DNA from: Paraphysomonas bandaiensis
Taxonomy: Eukaryota > Chrysophyceae
Assembly: GCA_965644295.1 (NCBI GenBank)
Contig: CBFFRP010000073.1
Location: forward strand, 50,839-114,838
Direction: 5' to 3'
DNA: 64,000 nt
Position numbers and translations under genes: made by a program. This document shows positions 36,300 through 46,628 of this stretch, piece after piece (positions within the stretch are counted from its first letter, which is position 1; each line of letters starts with the position of its first letter). Under the pieces are notes generated by a model that saw only the letters and a program-made list of their open reading frames with translations, did not search any database and was not told the DNA's origin.

Positions 36300-36521
36300 T
36301 GATTACTTTTGATCAATTAAATGAAGCAAGCTAGAGTCAATTATAATTGCAATTATGATATGTTGTCCCAATTTCAATAATTGACAATTAATTGATACGC
36401 AGCCCTATAAACTACATGTGTACACAATTGCTTTCAACTACTTGACTATAGATTTTACACCAATTTTGGTGTGACTAGAAAATTACACCAAATTGACTAA
36501 TTTGGTTGAATAATACATCCC
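36300..36521. repeat. Junction of two element ends
   Basis: 36335-36408 is the inverted copy of the BED-hAT terminus (GACAATTAATTGATACGCAG then CCCT). 36440-36521 is a family-A right end (GGTTGAATAATACATCCC). The next base starts the BED-hAT body, so elements have inserted into or beside each other. Confidence 0.5.
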
Positions 36522-37410
36522 TTGTTGGTGAAAGACTATAATATCCTCTATACGATTATCTCACATAGTAGTTCATTTAATTAATTAGCGATAAACTGGC
36601 ACCAGTAGTCATTGCACGAGTTTTCTTTGAGAAAATATATGATAATACCGAAGACGTAGCAATAGAAGAAAAGGGGCTCCACATTTGTTGCCATCATGAT
36701 TGACCGCTACTTACTTCTATCTAATCAAATGCGATCATGCGAGTTTGGTTCGGACGTGTTAAGTCTAATATCAAGTGAAGTAGAGCATGCCAAGCTCGTG
36801 CAATTACAGGAGGAATTGGAATTGTTTCAATTAGTGTCCATACAATTACAGAAGGAAGATGAACACCAGCTTGACCTCTACGACGTTTGTACATTGTTTA
36901 ACTACTTCATCTTAAGGCACCCAATTGTCGAGCGTCATCTGCTGGCGACAGTGCTGCTATTATTCATAAGAATCAGTCGTGAAGTTTTAATATGGCAACG
37001 AAGCCGTACTAACTCCGTGAAAAGATCAAATTCAAATTTATTGTTTGATGAGGATGAAGAAGATTATGACGGTGCGAGTCTAGTTCAGAATGACGACGCA
37101 CCGCATCGATTGATTGATAGTAGCGGAAGCGAGAAAGACTTAATCAGCAAACTCGTTACCACAGCATGAAGCACTTGCATGCCACAACCAATAAAGTTGA
37201 AAGGTTGTTCAGTAGAGAGCTAAGATTGTTATGACGGGTTTCATATGCACAAGAGCTTGACTCCTCGACATTGAGAGCTACTTATGGTTTTACGCATGAA
37301 TCGTCGTCTTTTTGGAATGAAATGACAGTTGAGGTAGCTATATTGGCAGCTCTAGTGTATTTAGAACTAAATAGTTGCAATTAATTGCAATAATTGTAAT
37401 TGAGACGAGC
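36522..37410 (+). mobile_element. BED-type hAT transposase remnant, copy 2
   Basis: The open frame from 36696 to 37169 reads MIDRYLLLSNQMRSCEFGSD through FDEDEEDYDGASLVQ. After a stop and frame change it continues as ATTNKVERLFSRELRLL and SSSFWNEMTVEVAIL, the hAT C-terminal dimerisation region (NxVERxFS...FWN). The same protein is seen at 26400-26700. Non-functional by stops and frameshift. Confidence 0.65.
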
Positions 37411-37549
37411 TGAACTTAGTCTTGTAGCTTAAGGTCTAGAGGAAAGAAAAGTAATCGACCGTACAAAGAAACAGCACCTTTCAGAATACGGGATACGGGT
37501 GAAAATACAGTTCAACAAAAAGTTACACCTTCTTAGCTCGCACCAAGCT

Positions 37550-38317
37550 CAATGTCTCAGTTGAGACCGTGGTTGTGTTACATCAGCGGCTCCAGGCTCA
37601 GATTGTCTTCTCCTCCCCACGCATGGCTGTATTTTGTATCACACCACACTGCCGACAAACACCTTGTCTTACCATGTTGTACATGCTTCCCGTTCGATAA
37701 CGTGGCTTTGCAACCATTATCTTCACTAACTCCGTCAGTTAAACTAAGTGCCTGCACCATTGCAGCGCTGTCAGTTCCTATTGGACATCTCCCTTGTAGA
37801 CGTATCTGTCTCACACACCGTTCTCTACGGTTACAACCACTCATCGCATGGCTCGTGCGGGTAGGCACTCGAAAACGGTCCACTTGTTCATTCGCTAACA
37901 CCCATGTTCCCCATCGGCCCCGCTACCTTGTAAGACAGGACCATTTCTTGACGACCGCACAAACCAACCCAGCATGGTTAGTCTGTGCGTCTATTCCCCG
38001 ATGCAAATTGCACACAGTGTATGTGTAGTCTTAAGCGTTCCAGTGTTGTAGTAGTAGACTTAGATCACTGCTTTCACTTGTCATGCTGTACGTTGCACAA
38101 CGTGTCCCCTACATACACACCTATCATATAGCGCCGGTGAGTCCTAGGACACACGACAATGGCGAAACTCGCAATCAACATCAAGAACGGAAGTGGTCGC
38201 ACCTTGGTGCTTGCGGCGACGCACAAGCAGCTTCTGTAGCGTTAAATAGTAGGATAATGGAATTTGTGCTGATTAGTTATGGGTAGAGGTCTAACTAGTA
38301 TGTCTAGCATTCAACTA
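37550..38317 (-). repeat. Inverted partial copy of the LINE-associated repeat unit
   Basis: 37555-37700 is the reverse complement of about 55550-55690, and 37995-38317 that of about 54400-54720. The central part differs by a deletion. It is cut at 38317 by the 8.1-kb element; its missing end resumes at 46449. Confidence 0.75.
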
Positions 38318-38343
38318 AAGTCGAGGTAATACCAAAACCTGGT
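38318..38343 (+). repeat. Left terminal inverted repeat of the 8.1-kb element
   Basis: Begins AAGTCGAGGTAATACCAAAA. The inverted match at 46424-46448 is perfect over the first ~25 bases. Confidence 0.9.
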
Positions 38344-38470
38344 AAAGCGATTTCACCAGGTTTCATATCTAATTAAGTATGGAGTTATTATTTTACTGTA
38401 ATTTGTATCTGAGAGGTTAAAGATAAAGAAAAAGTTGCAATTATAGTTGTTATTAGCAATAATTATTGCG

Positions 38471-38684
38471 TTACAAGTTGGCCCTGCCACGACTTGTGTT
38501 TTGTAATATCATATTCTCATATAGCTGCATTTGCCTCTCTTGAGATTGCAAACGCTCCAACCGAATAGCCTGGTTTTGGATACAATGCATACGCATAAAG
38601 CTATCTTCACCACTACTACTTACACTAGTAGTATTAGTACCTATGCTCTGAGACGACGCGGCTACAGCCGTTGGGGGCGCAGTA
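38471..38684 (-). CDS. Last exon of an element gene, coiled-coil end
   Basis: From a TTGCTTTAG acceptor the minus strand reads a Ser/Thr-rich stretch (PPTAVAASSQSIGTNTTSVS) and then a helical IRLERLQSQERQMQLYENMI, ending at the TAA at 38471. The upstream exon was not identified with confidence. It could be the 3' end of the gene spanning 39250-41290. Confidence 0.4.
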
Positions 38685-39249
38685 CTAAAGCAACCTTAAG
38701 ACAAACGTGGGAAAAATGTTCAAATTTGGGACTTTTGATTGAAAGCTATGTTCTACGAGTAATTTTAATGTTAATTTGTCCCGAAATGTTATTCGAGTAG
38801 TTTGCAAGAAGTTTTCATAATTATAGTATGATATTTTAATAAAATATATGATATATTCATTATTTATAAGTAGTTACCGTGGGGCTAGTACGTTTTTCCA
38901 TAACTTTTGGGGCTGAACCTACTGCACTCTAGTATCTTTTCATTCATAAGGTACAATTTCTACTTCATAACTAGCACAAGTTCTATTGACTCTTTTCATG
39001 ACGTTAGCAGCTTCCCTTCCATTCCTTCAGCTACTTCACCGACTATGAACTCTATATCATATTTTCCATTCTTGTATTCTAATACGGCACCATTAATATT
39101 GTGAATTTTCTGATCTTTTCACCTATATTTCATAGAAGTGTTCGTGCCCACTACTATTCTCAGCACTACTATCGCCACAAGTTTCAATGCATTGCGTCGA
39201 TGACCTCATTTCCAATATCTTCACTCAACTATATCTTCATTTCCACTTT

Positions 39250-41288
39250 CTTCACTCATATACTGCTTTCACTTGAACAGAGCTCTTCCTCACTGGGGAG
39301 CTGCTAACTTGAAATCGTGAACGCTTCTTCTTATGGACAACCTTTCGACGAACAGTTCTACGCAACTCAAAATCACTGCCATCATAGGACACATCAGACA
39401 ATACAACGGTCAAGATTGAGTGGGTCACGACGCCCTCCAGGAGTAGCCACATTCATCAACAATGACGCCATCGCCCTGTCCCCCAATGCAATCAACAAGT
39501 GCATTTATCTCCCCATGTGCAATCCAATCTTCCGCTACCACATTCTCAAATGAATTCATGGGGTCATCGCCTGGATGCAACCTGACCACTCCGCTTATTC
39601 CTCCAGTAAATCCTCTTGCCTCCACCTCGGATATTAATCATATGTCCTTGACGAACGAATCGGGATGCCATATCCGTTGGGGACTCTCTCCCCACAACTC
39701 AAAATTCCGACCTCATGTGCAGCCAGCTTTTTCCTTCTCTTCCACTTCCTGAAGACCTGAACTTATACCGGGAGAGCGTTCCTATTCACAACTTCTCCGT
39801 TAATCATACAGCGCTCAACACGCACACTGAGATCAACGTGGTTATCTGAACGCTTAAAGCCCCATCAACTCCATCGAACACAGCCCGTGGCGCACATCCA
39901 CTGAAGATCGCTGGCTATACAGCGATCACTCAAGGGAACAACCTCCACAGGTTCCGTAGTTTCCCTTGAGAAAAGGATATCACCAAGTAAGTGGTATTCG
40001 AAGACGGTGGTGATATATTCTGCTACCGTATCTACACGTAGAATTCTGACCTTGCCCACTCGTTCCCCATTCGCGGAGAGCAGATAGATGTTTCCTTGGA
40101 ACTCTATTCGGCATTCGTATAACACCGCATCTATCACTCCTCTGGACCCTTCATTAAAAGAGTAAGGGTCAGGAGGTTGAGAGGGCTATGACGATAGAAT
40201 TACCATCCATCCATGTAAATACCTTGGTCGATATCCTTCATCGGGTTATCGGAAACATCCGCGGACTTGGCATATCGTTTGGAAGAGTCGGAAATGATCT
40301 GACCTACGTCGTCTGCGCAGTATGCGCGGTAAAACACCCGTACGCCTTTGCTTAAGCACACTGTAGCAAGGGCCAGCGCCTCAAACGTCCACTGAAGTAG
40401 CGCCTTCTCACCTATGATACGGGCATTTACGAGAGGGTCGACGTGATGTCGAGGGCTTCTTATAATCTGGAATGGCAAAGAGATCTTAAAGCACACGTGG
40501 GGTCTTATTCGTCGACAAAGCTTTCTCAATCTTAGCTTTATACTGTTGAGGGGTATATATACATACTTCGATTGAATTGCTTTTCACAACAACATTCCAA
40601 ACTTGGGAGTCGATATCCTCCTGAGTGTGTCCTACCATCAGCCTGGTAAGAACAAATCGCTTGCACAGACGCCTTCTTGCTGCAATCAACTCGTACAAGG
40701 CAAACCAATCGAATAGTCTTCTCCATGGTGTCCAAGAGACAATACATCGCAACATTTGCACAATTATTAATTGTATGAAATGTACGATACAGTATATAAT
40801 ACTACCACGGTTGCGGTTAAAACGCCTTGAAGGTGTGCTGGGGCATGCTTTCCATGGTGAAAAGCATGCATCATCGTGATTTATTTTCCCTATCCATATG
40901 TGACTTATGGGTTCGTCGAAAAGTGTACTAAGAGCAGCATAGCATTGACATTTTCCTATCACTCCCTCATTACTACGTAGAGGATGCAGTGAACCCAGAG
41001 ACGCAAATTGCTCCACAGATATTGCTCCACGTCCACATTAGTCAGATCGTTAATATACTTGTGGTGGACCTCCTTAATATATCGAGGTTCGAGATGAATA
41101 TCCCCACCAAGATGGGGTTGATAGTCACCCACTACGTGAAAGTGATCAATCATCCAACCATACGCAGATAATACCACGGGGCTTTTGGGGAGAGCTCTGT
41201 TGCTGCTACCTCTTTCTGCGTTAAATGAATTCCAAATGACTTTTTGCAAGACCAGCGAGAAGAGCAGAAGCAACTTGGCTACAGGCAT
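39250..41288 (-). CDS. DUF7869-like transposon-associated gene, multi-exon or decayed
   Basis: Open blocks on the minus strand run 40959-41288 (HFHVVGDYQPHLGGDIHLEP, HHKYINDLTNVDVEQYLW), then 40486-41016, 40200-40529, 39865-40137 and down to about 39250. The second block holds RLMVGHTQEDIDS followed by YTPQQYKAKIEKAL. GHTxEDID is the signature of DUF7869-type proteins found in large protist and algal transposons. The 39865-40137 block (GNIYLLSANGERVGKVRILR, then EYHLLGDILF and EPVEVVPLSD) resembles a BAH domain weakly. Downstream is a basic stretch, RTVRRKVVHKKKRSRF. I could not join the blocks cleanly, so exon borders are not given. It may be intact with many introns or frameshifted. It could be the element's mobility or accessory protein. 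Confidence 0.5.
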
Positions 41289-41756
41289 TCAACTTCGCCT
41301 CGGTGTTAGTTGAGCCACCCTTCATATCATTGATAACACTGCCAACATGAGAAAAGGACACAGCGTACACATTGCAGAAACAGTCCTGTAAATAAAGAAC
41401 CTAAACTTAACTCATAATTCGTCCATAACTATATACCTTGCAGACACCACTGATTCTTGTAATCATTCTGTCCACTACCTTCCAATCAATCCATGCAATT
41501 TGAAAGAAGACTACGAATGAGTTTTTTCTCCCGACGATTCATAAAATCACTCTCGTGGATACAGTCGAAAGCCAAATCCACAGCTGCATCATATTCCACG
41601 CAAAAGGCATATATCATTGCAACATGTCGGCCTCACAATCACATCAGGATACTTCTTCAGTTCAAAACGATCTACGATACACAATAATTTTAGTTCCATC
41701 GAATGAGGCAAAATACATATATACTGTATGTTCAATTTACTACATATATAATATAC

Positions 41757-43116
41757 ATATCAAACAAACTGATGTGGACATATATGCCATGTGGGGCGCG
41801 GGTCCAGGGCGCTCAACCTTTCTATGACCACCGAATTTGCTCTAGAAAGGAGCTACCCTAGCGAGCGGCATCAGCCACAGCATTGCTGCTATGTAAGTCA
41901 TAGTGGGAGCTCTCATGGGCCAGGGAATTACACCCCGTTAAACTCTATATACCATAAGGTCTACAGAGTAAGCCCTCGCAGTGGACTCGCACCACTTTAA
42001 GCACATGCCGAGCAAGGCCGCGCAAACTAGTACCCCTTCTCTACGTCTACCCCAGCATATACGAGCATACAGTATACTACTACATGATACATGATGTATG
42101 TATATATCAAACAAACTGATGTGGACATATATGCCATGTGGGGCGCGGGTCCAGGGCGCTCAACCTTTCTATGACCACCGAATTTGCTCTAGAAAGGAGC
42201 TACCCTAGCGAGCGGCATCAGCCACAGCATTGCTGCTATGTAAGTCATAGTGGGAGCTCTCATGGGCCAGGGAATTACACCCCGTTAAACTCTATATACC
42301 ATAAGGTCTACAGAGTAAGCCCTCGCAGTGGACTCGCACCACTTTAAGCACATGCCGAGCAAGGCCGCGCAAACTAGTACCCCTTCTCTACGTCTACCCC
42401 AGCATATACGAGCATACAGTATACTACTACATGATACATGATGTATGTATATATCAAACAAACTGATGTAGACATATATGCCATGTGGGGCGCGGGTCCA
42501 GGGCGCTCAACCTTTCTATGACCACCGAATTTGCTCTAGAAAGGAGCTACCCTAGCGAGCGGCATCAGCCACAGCATTGCTGCTATGTAAGTCATAGTGG
42601 GAGCTCTCATGGGCCAGGGAATTACACCCCGTTAAACTCTATATACCATAAGGTCTACAGAGTAAGCCCTCGCAGTGGACTCGCACCACTTTAAGCACAT
42701 GCCGAGCAAGGCCGCGCAAACTAGTACCCCTTCTCTACGTCTACCCCAGCATATACGAGCATACAGTATACTACTACATGATACATGATGTATGTATATA
42801 TCAAACAAACTGATGTGGACATATATGCCATGTGGGGCGCGGGTCCAGGGCGCTCAACCTTTCTATGACCACCGAATTTGCTCTAGAAAGGAGCTACCCT
42901 AGCGAGCGGCATCAGCCACAGCATTGCTGCTATGTAAGTCATAGTGGGAGCTCTCATGGGCCAGGGAATTACACCCCGTTAAACTCTATATACCATAAGG
43001 TCTACAGAGTAAGCCCTCGCAGTGGACTCGCACCACTTTAAGCACATGCCGAGCAAGGCCGCGCAAACTAGTACCCCTTCTCTACGTCTACCCCAGCATA
43101 TACGAGCATACAGTAT
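41757..43116. repeat. 347-bp tandem array, 3.9 copies, nearly identical
   Basis: Unit starts recur exactly 347 bp apart (for example GCGCGGGTCCAGGGCGCTCA at about 41796, 42143, 42490, 42837). The only difference I found in the cores is GATGTGGAC changed to GATGTAGAC in copy 3. Each unit has short perfect inverted repeats: CCTTTCTA/TAGAAAGG with an 18-nt loop (41817-41850), CAGCATTGCTG (41878-41888), CTATGTAAGTCATAG (41889-41903) and AGTGGACTCGCACCACT (41980-41996). TATATA-like tracts lie between cores. The 69-codon frame in each copy is probably incidental. It could encode a structured RNA or act as a protein-binding array. Confidence 0.85.
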
Positions 43117-43276
43117 GCTATATATATACATGTATATCTAACTCTCAGTCATGAAGACACTCAGCTACACTATAAGCATACAGCACACCAGCGGCACCAC
43201 TAACCTGTGAGTGACACATACTTGGAACGTGAAGAAGTCATAACCAAACTCTACCTCATCATAAGGGACAATCAGA

Positions 43277-43292
43277 TTGTGTGTGTGTGTGT
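43277..43292. repeat. (GT)n microsatellite
   Basis: Eight GT steps inside the 8.1-kb element. Confidence 0.8.
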
Positions 43293-43613
43293 GCTGACAG
43301 CTCTGCGGAATATATTTGAATTATCTCACTGCGAGTAACACACACACACCTACATATATACATACATACATCCACATGTCCAAGTCTCTATTTTTGATGT
43401 GTGCATGTTTTCATACGAAAACCGTGACCCTCATCATCACCACGCATGACCCTCATCACCGTACTGTATACGTATATACGCAAAATACCATATCTAATTT
43501 TGAATGTAGACATCATGGTCACACATACATGCATATACATATATAGACATGTAGACATGGACATAATGATGCGCATTAAGACGCACTGTGCCAGAGTATG
43601 ATATAGTAATATC

Positions 43614-44180
43614 ATGACTGATTTAGATGCATTGCAAGGTATGGTTCAGGATACAACAGGGGACCTGAGTGAGAGCGATACGGGTGACGTCGCCATCACT
43701 GCACCCTGTACAGATGTATGCACCCCATCTCCATCTGCCACATGTGCGGGTTGAGGTGGTTGTGACAAGGAGTTCCCGATTGATGAGAAGGGCTCCGATT
43801 TTTATCATGGAGTGCTATGTGGCGCATGTAATTGGATGTAATCATATGTACCCCACATCACACATATATACAGAGAGTGTACATGTTGTCACGTTCGTAG
43901 TATTCATCGAAGGTTCTAATCTTGGAGATGCTCTTCAGTCTGACCTCACTACTGGTGATGGCACCCCTCTTTCACAACTTCCCTCTAGTCCCGTGACGTA
44001 TTACTACGTAGAAGATTACTGTTTTGATGATGATGACCCTGGTCATACTCTACCAAAGGTGACGACCCTCTTACTCCTCTGTCTCAGCCCGTTGCATATG
44101 AGGAGGTGAGTTCCCGTAGTATATATTAGTGATTCAATTTACTCCTTCTTACTATTTTCGGACAGTTGCTCCCCGGTTAA
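43614..44180 (+). CDS. Small acidic element gene, 108 aa, with micro-exon
   Basis: Proposed exons are 43614-43749, 43901-44058, 44088-44105 (18 nt) and 44166-44180; all phases agree, giving 109 codons. The product starts MTDLDALQGMVQDTTGDLSE and contains VFIEGSNLGDALQSDLTTGD and YYYVEDYCFDDDDPGHTLPK, ending PVAYEELLPG. It is acidic with no known domain. The third intron would be 29 nt, so the last two exons are less certain; without that splice the frame ends at 44109. Only coding texture and splice consensus support it. Confidence 0.4.
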
Positions 44181-44418
44181 TGGTTCTTTGAGGAGTAAGT
44201 TATTACATGTATACCCCTCTTTCACTTATGTACCATGCTGGTAGTATTAATACCGGTCAGTGTAGTTGTTGTGCTTGGTGTAAGTTTTTAAATGTTTTTT
44301 ACTTATATTGTCGCTGTATTACTTAGTTAATATTGTACATGTTTTATATTGATGAGGCTATTTCGATACTTACAGACGCAGTAATAACAATTTCGTTGTG
44401 CTGAGCACTGTCCTGAAA

Positions 44419-45516
44419 TCATTCTTGGAATATTGTTATTTTTTTAATAAAATAACAATAAGAATAGTATTGTATAGCTACTATAATATTATTACACAGT
44501 TTTAATAATATTAGATTAATGAAAACGATAAGTATAGGATAGGGTACAAAGGGGTCCAAAACGTGGGAAAAAATTTTTCCCACGTTTGTCTTAAGGTTGC
44601 TTCTAGTAGGTGGAGGATCATAAGCAGGTGGAGGATCATCATTTTTTCTCATTAAAAGATCACGAAGTTCTGCTAGTCCGGACATCATTTCCTGACGAAG
44701 TTCAGCAACAGCGGGAGGTATCAGATCTGCTTTCTGCTGAGATTCGACGACCCCGTCACCATCTTCATGAACAGTACTACTGTCCCTGCTCGTGCGCTTT
44801 CGTGGTACCTCTTCCTCCGAGTCGTCGTTGGATATGTCGCCACGAATTTCGACCACATTCTTCTTCCCTTTGTACTTCTCCTACACCATTATACTACACA
44901 GTTAGTACAGTGTATAGTAACAACGCACAACAATAATCAGAACAATACCGCATATATACGTACGACGACCCCGTCACCTTCTTCATGAACAGTACTACTT
45001 ACCCTGCTCGTGCGCTTTCGTGGTACCTCCGAGTCGTCGTTGGATATGTCGCCACGAATTTCGACGACATTCTTCTTCCCATTGCACTACACACAGCAGT
45101 TAGTACATGTATAGTAACAGCACACAACAATAATCAGAACAATACCGCATATATACGTACGACGACCCCGTCACCTTCTTCATGAACAGTACTACTTACC
45201 CTGCTCGTGCGCTTTCGTGGTACCTCCGAGTCGTCGTTGGATATGTCGCCACGAATTTCGACGACATTCTTCTTCCCATTGCACTACACACAGCAGTTAG
45301 TACATGTATAGTAACAGCACACAACAATAATCAGAACAATACCGCATATATACGTACGACGACCCCGTCACCTTCTTCATGAACAGTACTACTTACCCTG
45401 CTCGTGCGCTTTCGTGGTGGAACAGGTGTATCAGAAATGCATGTTGAAGCACGTGAACGGGGAACAAGAAGTCTTTGTGGCCGTCCAGGTATAAGGACGG
45501 TTAGAGCACAACCCAC
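44419..45516 (-). CDS. Element gene with a tandemly duplicated 84-nt exon, about 249 aa
   Basis: Proposed exons are 45397-45516, 45200-45283, 45003-45086 and 44419-44880, all phase 0. The two internal exons are identical and encode CNGKKNVVEIRGDISNDDSE + VPRKRTSR. The last exon begins with a variant of the same unit (KGKKNVVEIRGDISNDDSEE) and continues DSSTVHEDGDGVVESQQKAD and a helical AELRQEMMSGLAELRDLLMR. After PPAYDPPPTR the reading (about 60 residues, hydrophobic) is probably not real coding, so a further splice near 44600 is likely. A basic PRKRTSR nuclear-signal-like motif is repeated four times. The first exon overlaps the opposite-strand Tudor-like gene by ~80 bp. No family recognised. 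Confidence 0.5.
44785..45416. repeat. 197-bp tandem duplication covering exon plus intron
   Basis: Units start at 44985 and 45182 (identical over 197 bp), with a partial third from 45379 and a diverged older unit from about 44767. Each unit is one exon and one intron of the minus-strand gene. Confidence 0.85.
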
Positions 45517-46218
45517 TGTTCAATACAGCGGGCACAACTCAGCTGCAATTAAGCGCATCCCTCCACGATTAGTTATTCCAGAGTCAGATGGATCTTTACC
45601 TGACGAACCGAGAGGTGTGCTCAATGCACCGTACATTGGACGAGAAGCACGACGTGAGGTCAACAGGAAGAATGCTGCTGCTAGGAAGAGGGAGGAGCAG
45701 GAGCGTATCAATGCAACCCGTTTAACAGAAAGTGATTCTGAGGCTGAAGAACAAGTATCAGACCCAGAATCAGATTGTCATCGTTCGTCACCAACATTCG
45801 CAGTTGGTGAACTAGTTTCTAACATACACAATTTAAGAGGTATTATTTCTGAGGTAAGCAGCGACATGTATGTGTAACACATATATTTAATCAATAAATG
45901 TAAGAGATATATATACTCAGGTACATAGCGACAATACTTACGATATCAAATATAATGATGGACAGTATGACAACAACCTAGCGGCAAGTTACTTGAGGCA
46001 CATAAAAGGTTAGTATATGTAATAATATGATTATTATGTAAACGTTATAATATATTATATATTATACAGTAACTTCGTCAAAGAAAAGGACTAAAAAACA
46101 GCAATGGGAAATAGTGACAGAGCCTACAACCGAATGGGTGGATCAAGGCGCTCTCTCATCTGAGAATGTTGTGACCGGAAAACGTCGACGTAGTAGTGGG
46201 GTATCGTACAAAGAATAG
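45437..46218 (+). CDS. Tudor-like protein of the 8.1-kb element, 217 aa
   Basis: Exons 45437-45853, 45921-46008 and 46070-46218 join in phase with GTAAGC/CAG and GTTAGT/CAG introns (67 and 61 nt). The N-terminal part is basic and helical (IGREARREVNRKNAAARKRE), followed by an acidic SESDSEAEEQ-like stretch. A single Tudor-like fold is split by the first intron: FAVGELVSNIHNLRGIISE | VHSDNTYDIKYNDGQYDNNL + AASYLRHIK. The end is basic (SSKKRTKKQQW, GKRRRSSG). Such a module may bind methylated histone tails and guide integration, which is inference. A decayed copy is at 28660-29130. The start could be further upstream or downstream. Confidence 0.62.
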
Positions 46219-46423
46219 CTTTATATTATGCTTGAACTGTATAATATATGTGTGTAGTCGGTGACTTTTATTGCTGTAAAACTGAAGTAATATGGAAGAA
46301 ATTAGTAAAAAATATTATAAATAATACTTTTCACACTGTTATTAACTTCATAGTTACTTATTGTGCATAGTTATACCCTTTTCCGACCATCACCAAAAAT
46401 TTCACCAGGTTTTACATCAAAAC

Positions 46424-46448
46424 CCAGGTTTTGGTATTACCTCGACTT
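46424..46448 (-). repeat. Right terminal inverted repeat of the 8.1-kb element
   Basis: CCAGGTTTTGGTATTACCTC followed by GACTT, the inverse of the left terminus. Confidence 0.9.
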
Positions 46449-46520
46449 CTAGCCACTATATTGGTACAGGTTTTTAACGCCTATTGCTAAATAAAAAGAC
46501 TTTCAATATACCGTTCAGAA
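46449..46520 (+). repeat. Displaced end of the host repeat split by the 8.1-kb element
   Basis: CTAGCCACTATATTGGTACA then GGTTTTTAACGCCTATTGC is the continuation of the repeat interrupted at 38317. It matches 60525-60590 and the inverse of 54335-54400. Confidence 0.8.
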
Positions 46521-46628
46521 TGTAAGTTACTTATACGCAGATATTAATCACAGTCCTTAAAGTTTTTTAAGTTCGAATCCTAATATGTCCTTATACAAAA
46601 TAGTAAATAATTGCCAATTAATTACAAC

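Larger units (their letters stand above)
38318..46448. mobile_element. 8,131-bp terminal-inverted-repeat DNA element with CTA target duplication
   Basis: Both ends carry AAGTCGAGGTAATACCAAAA followed by CCTGG in inverted orientation (38318-38342 and 46424-46448), with a related ACCTGGTGAAAT motif just inside each end. The flanking triplets are CTA (38315-38317) and CTA (46449-46451). The host sequence on both sides joins perfectly into a dispersed repeat found uninterrupted at 54360-54420 and 60500-60560 (CATTCAACTAGTCACTATA type). That gives an internal empty-site proof of insertion. Cargo in order: a minus-strand coiled-coil exon, a DUF7869-like gene and BAH-like segment (minus), a 347-bp tandem array, an acidic small gene (plus), a gene with duplicated exons (minus) and a Tudor-like gene (plus). 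A truncated relative is at 28660-29345. The superfamily is undetermined; 3-bp duplications occur in PIF/Harbinger, CACTA and Academ. Confidence 0.85.

Noticed and set aside
37552-38028. 158-codon plus-strand open frame
   Set aside because: It lies in the inverted LINE-associated repeat and has no family feature; the opposite-strand relation to 54-55 kb explains it.
41889-41903. Spliced-leader donor (CTAT/GTAAGT) in the array
   Set aside because: No convincing Sm site or leader exon on the same strand. Left only as a testable idea in the finding on the array.
41791-43041. Four identical 69-codon open frames in the 347-bp array
   Set aside because: They are identical because the DNA repeat is identical. 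The reading has no domain or codon-like texture and other frames are equally open.
41757-43116. 5S rRNA, U snRNA, SRP RNA or RNase P RNA in the 347-bp unit
   Set aside because: I compared both strands with their remembered conserved motifs; only loose similarities were seen (for example GGGAATTACACC to the 5S 3' part). No assignment is justified.
41757-43116. CRISPR-like array
   Set aside because: Units are 347 bp with no spacers, in intron-bearing eukaryotic DNA.
46569-46590. AAGTTCGAATCCTAA looks like a tRNA B-box
   Set aside because: No A-box or matching acceptor stem upstream and the T-stem is imperfect, so a tRNA is not supported.
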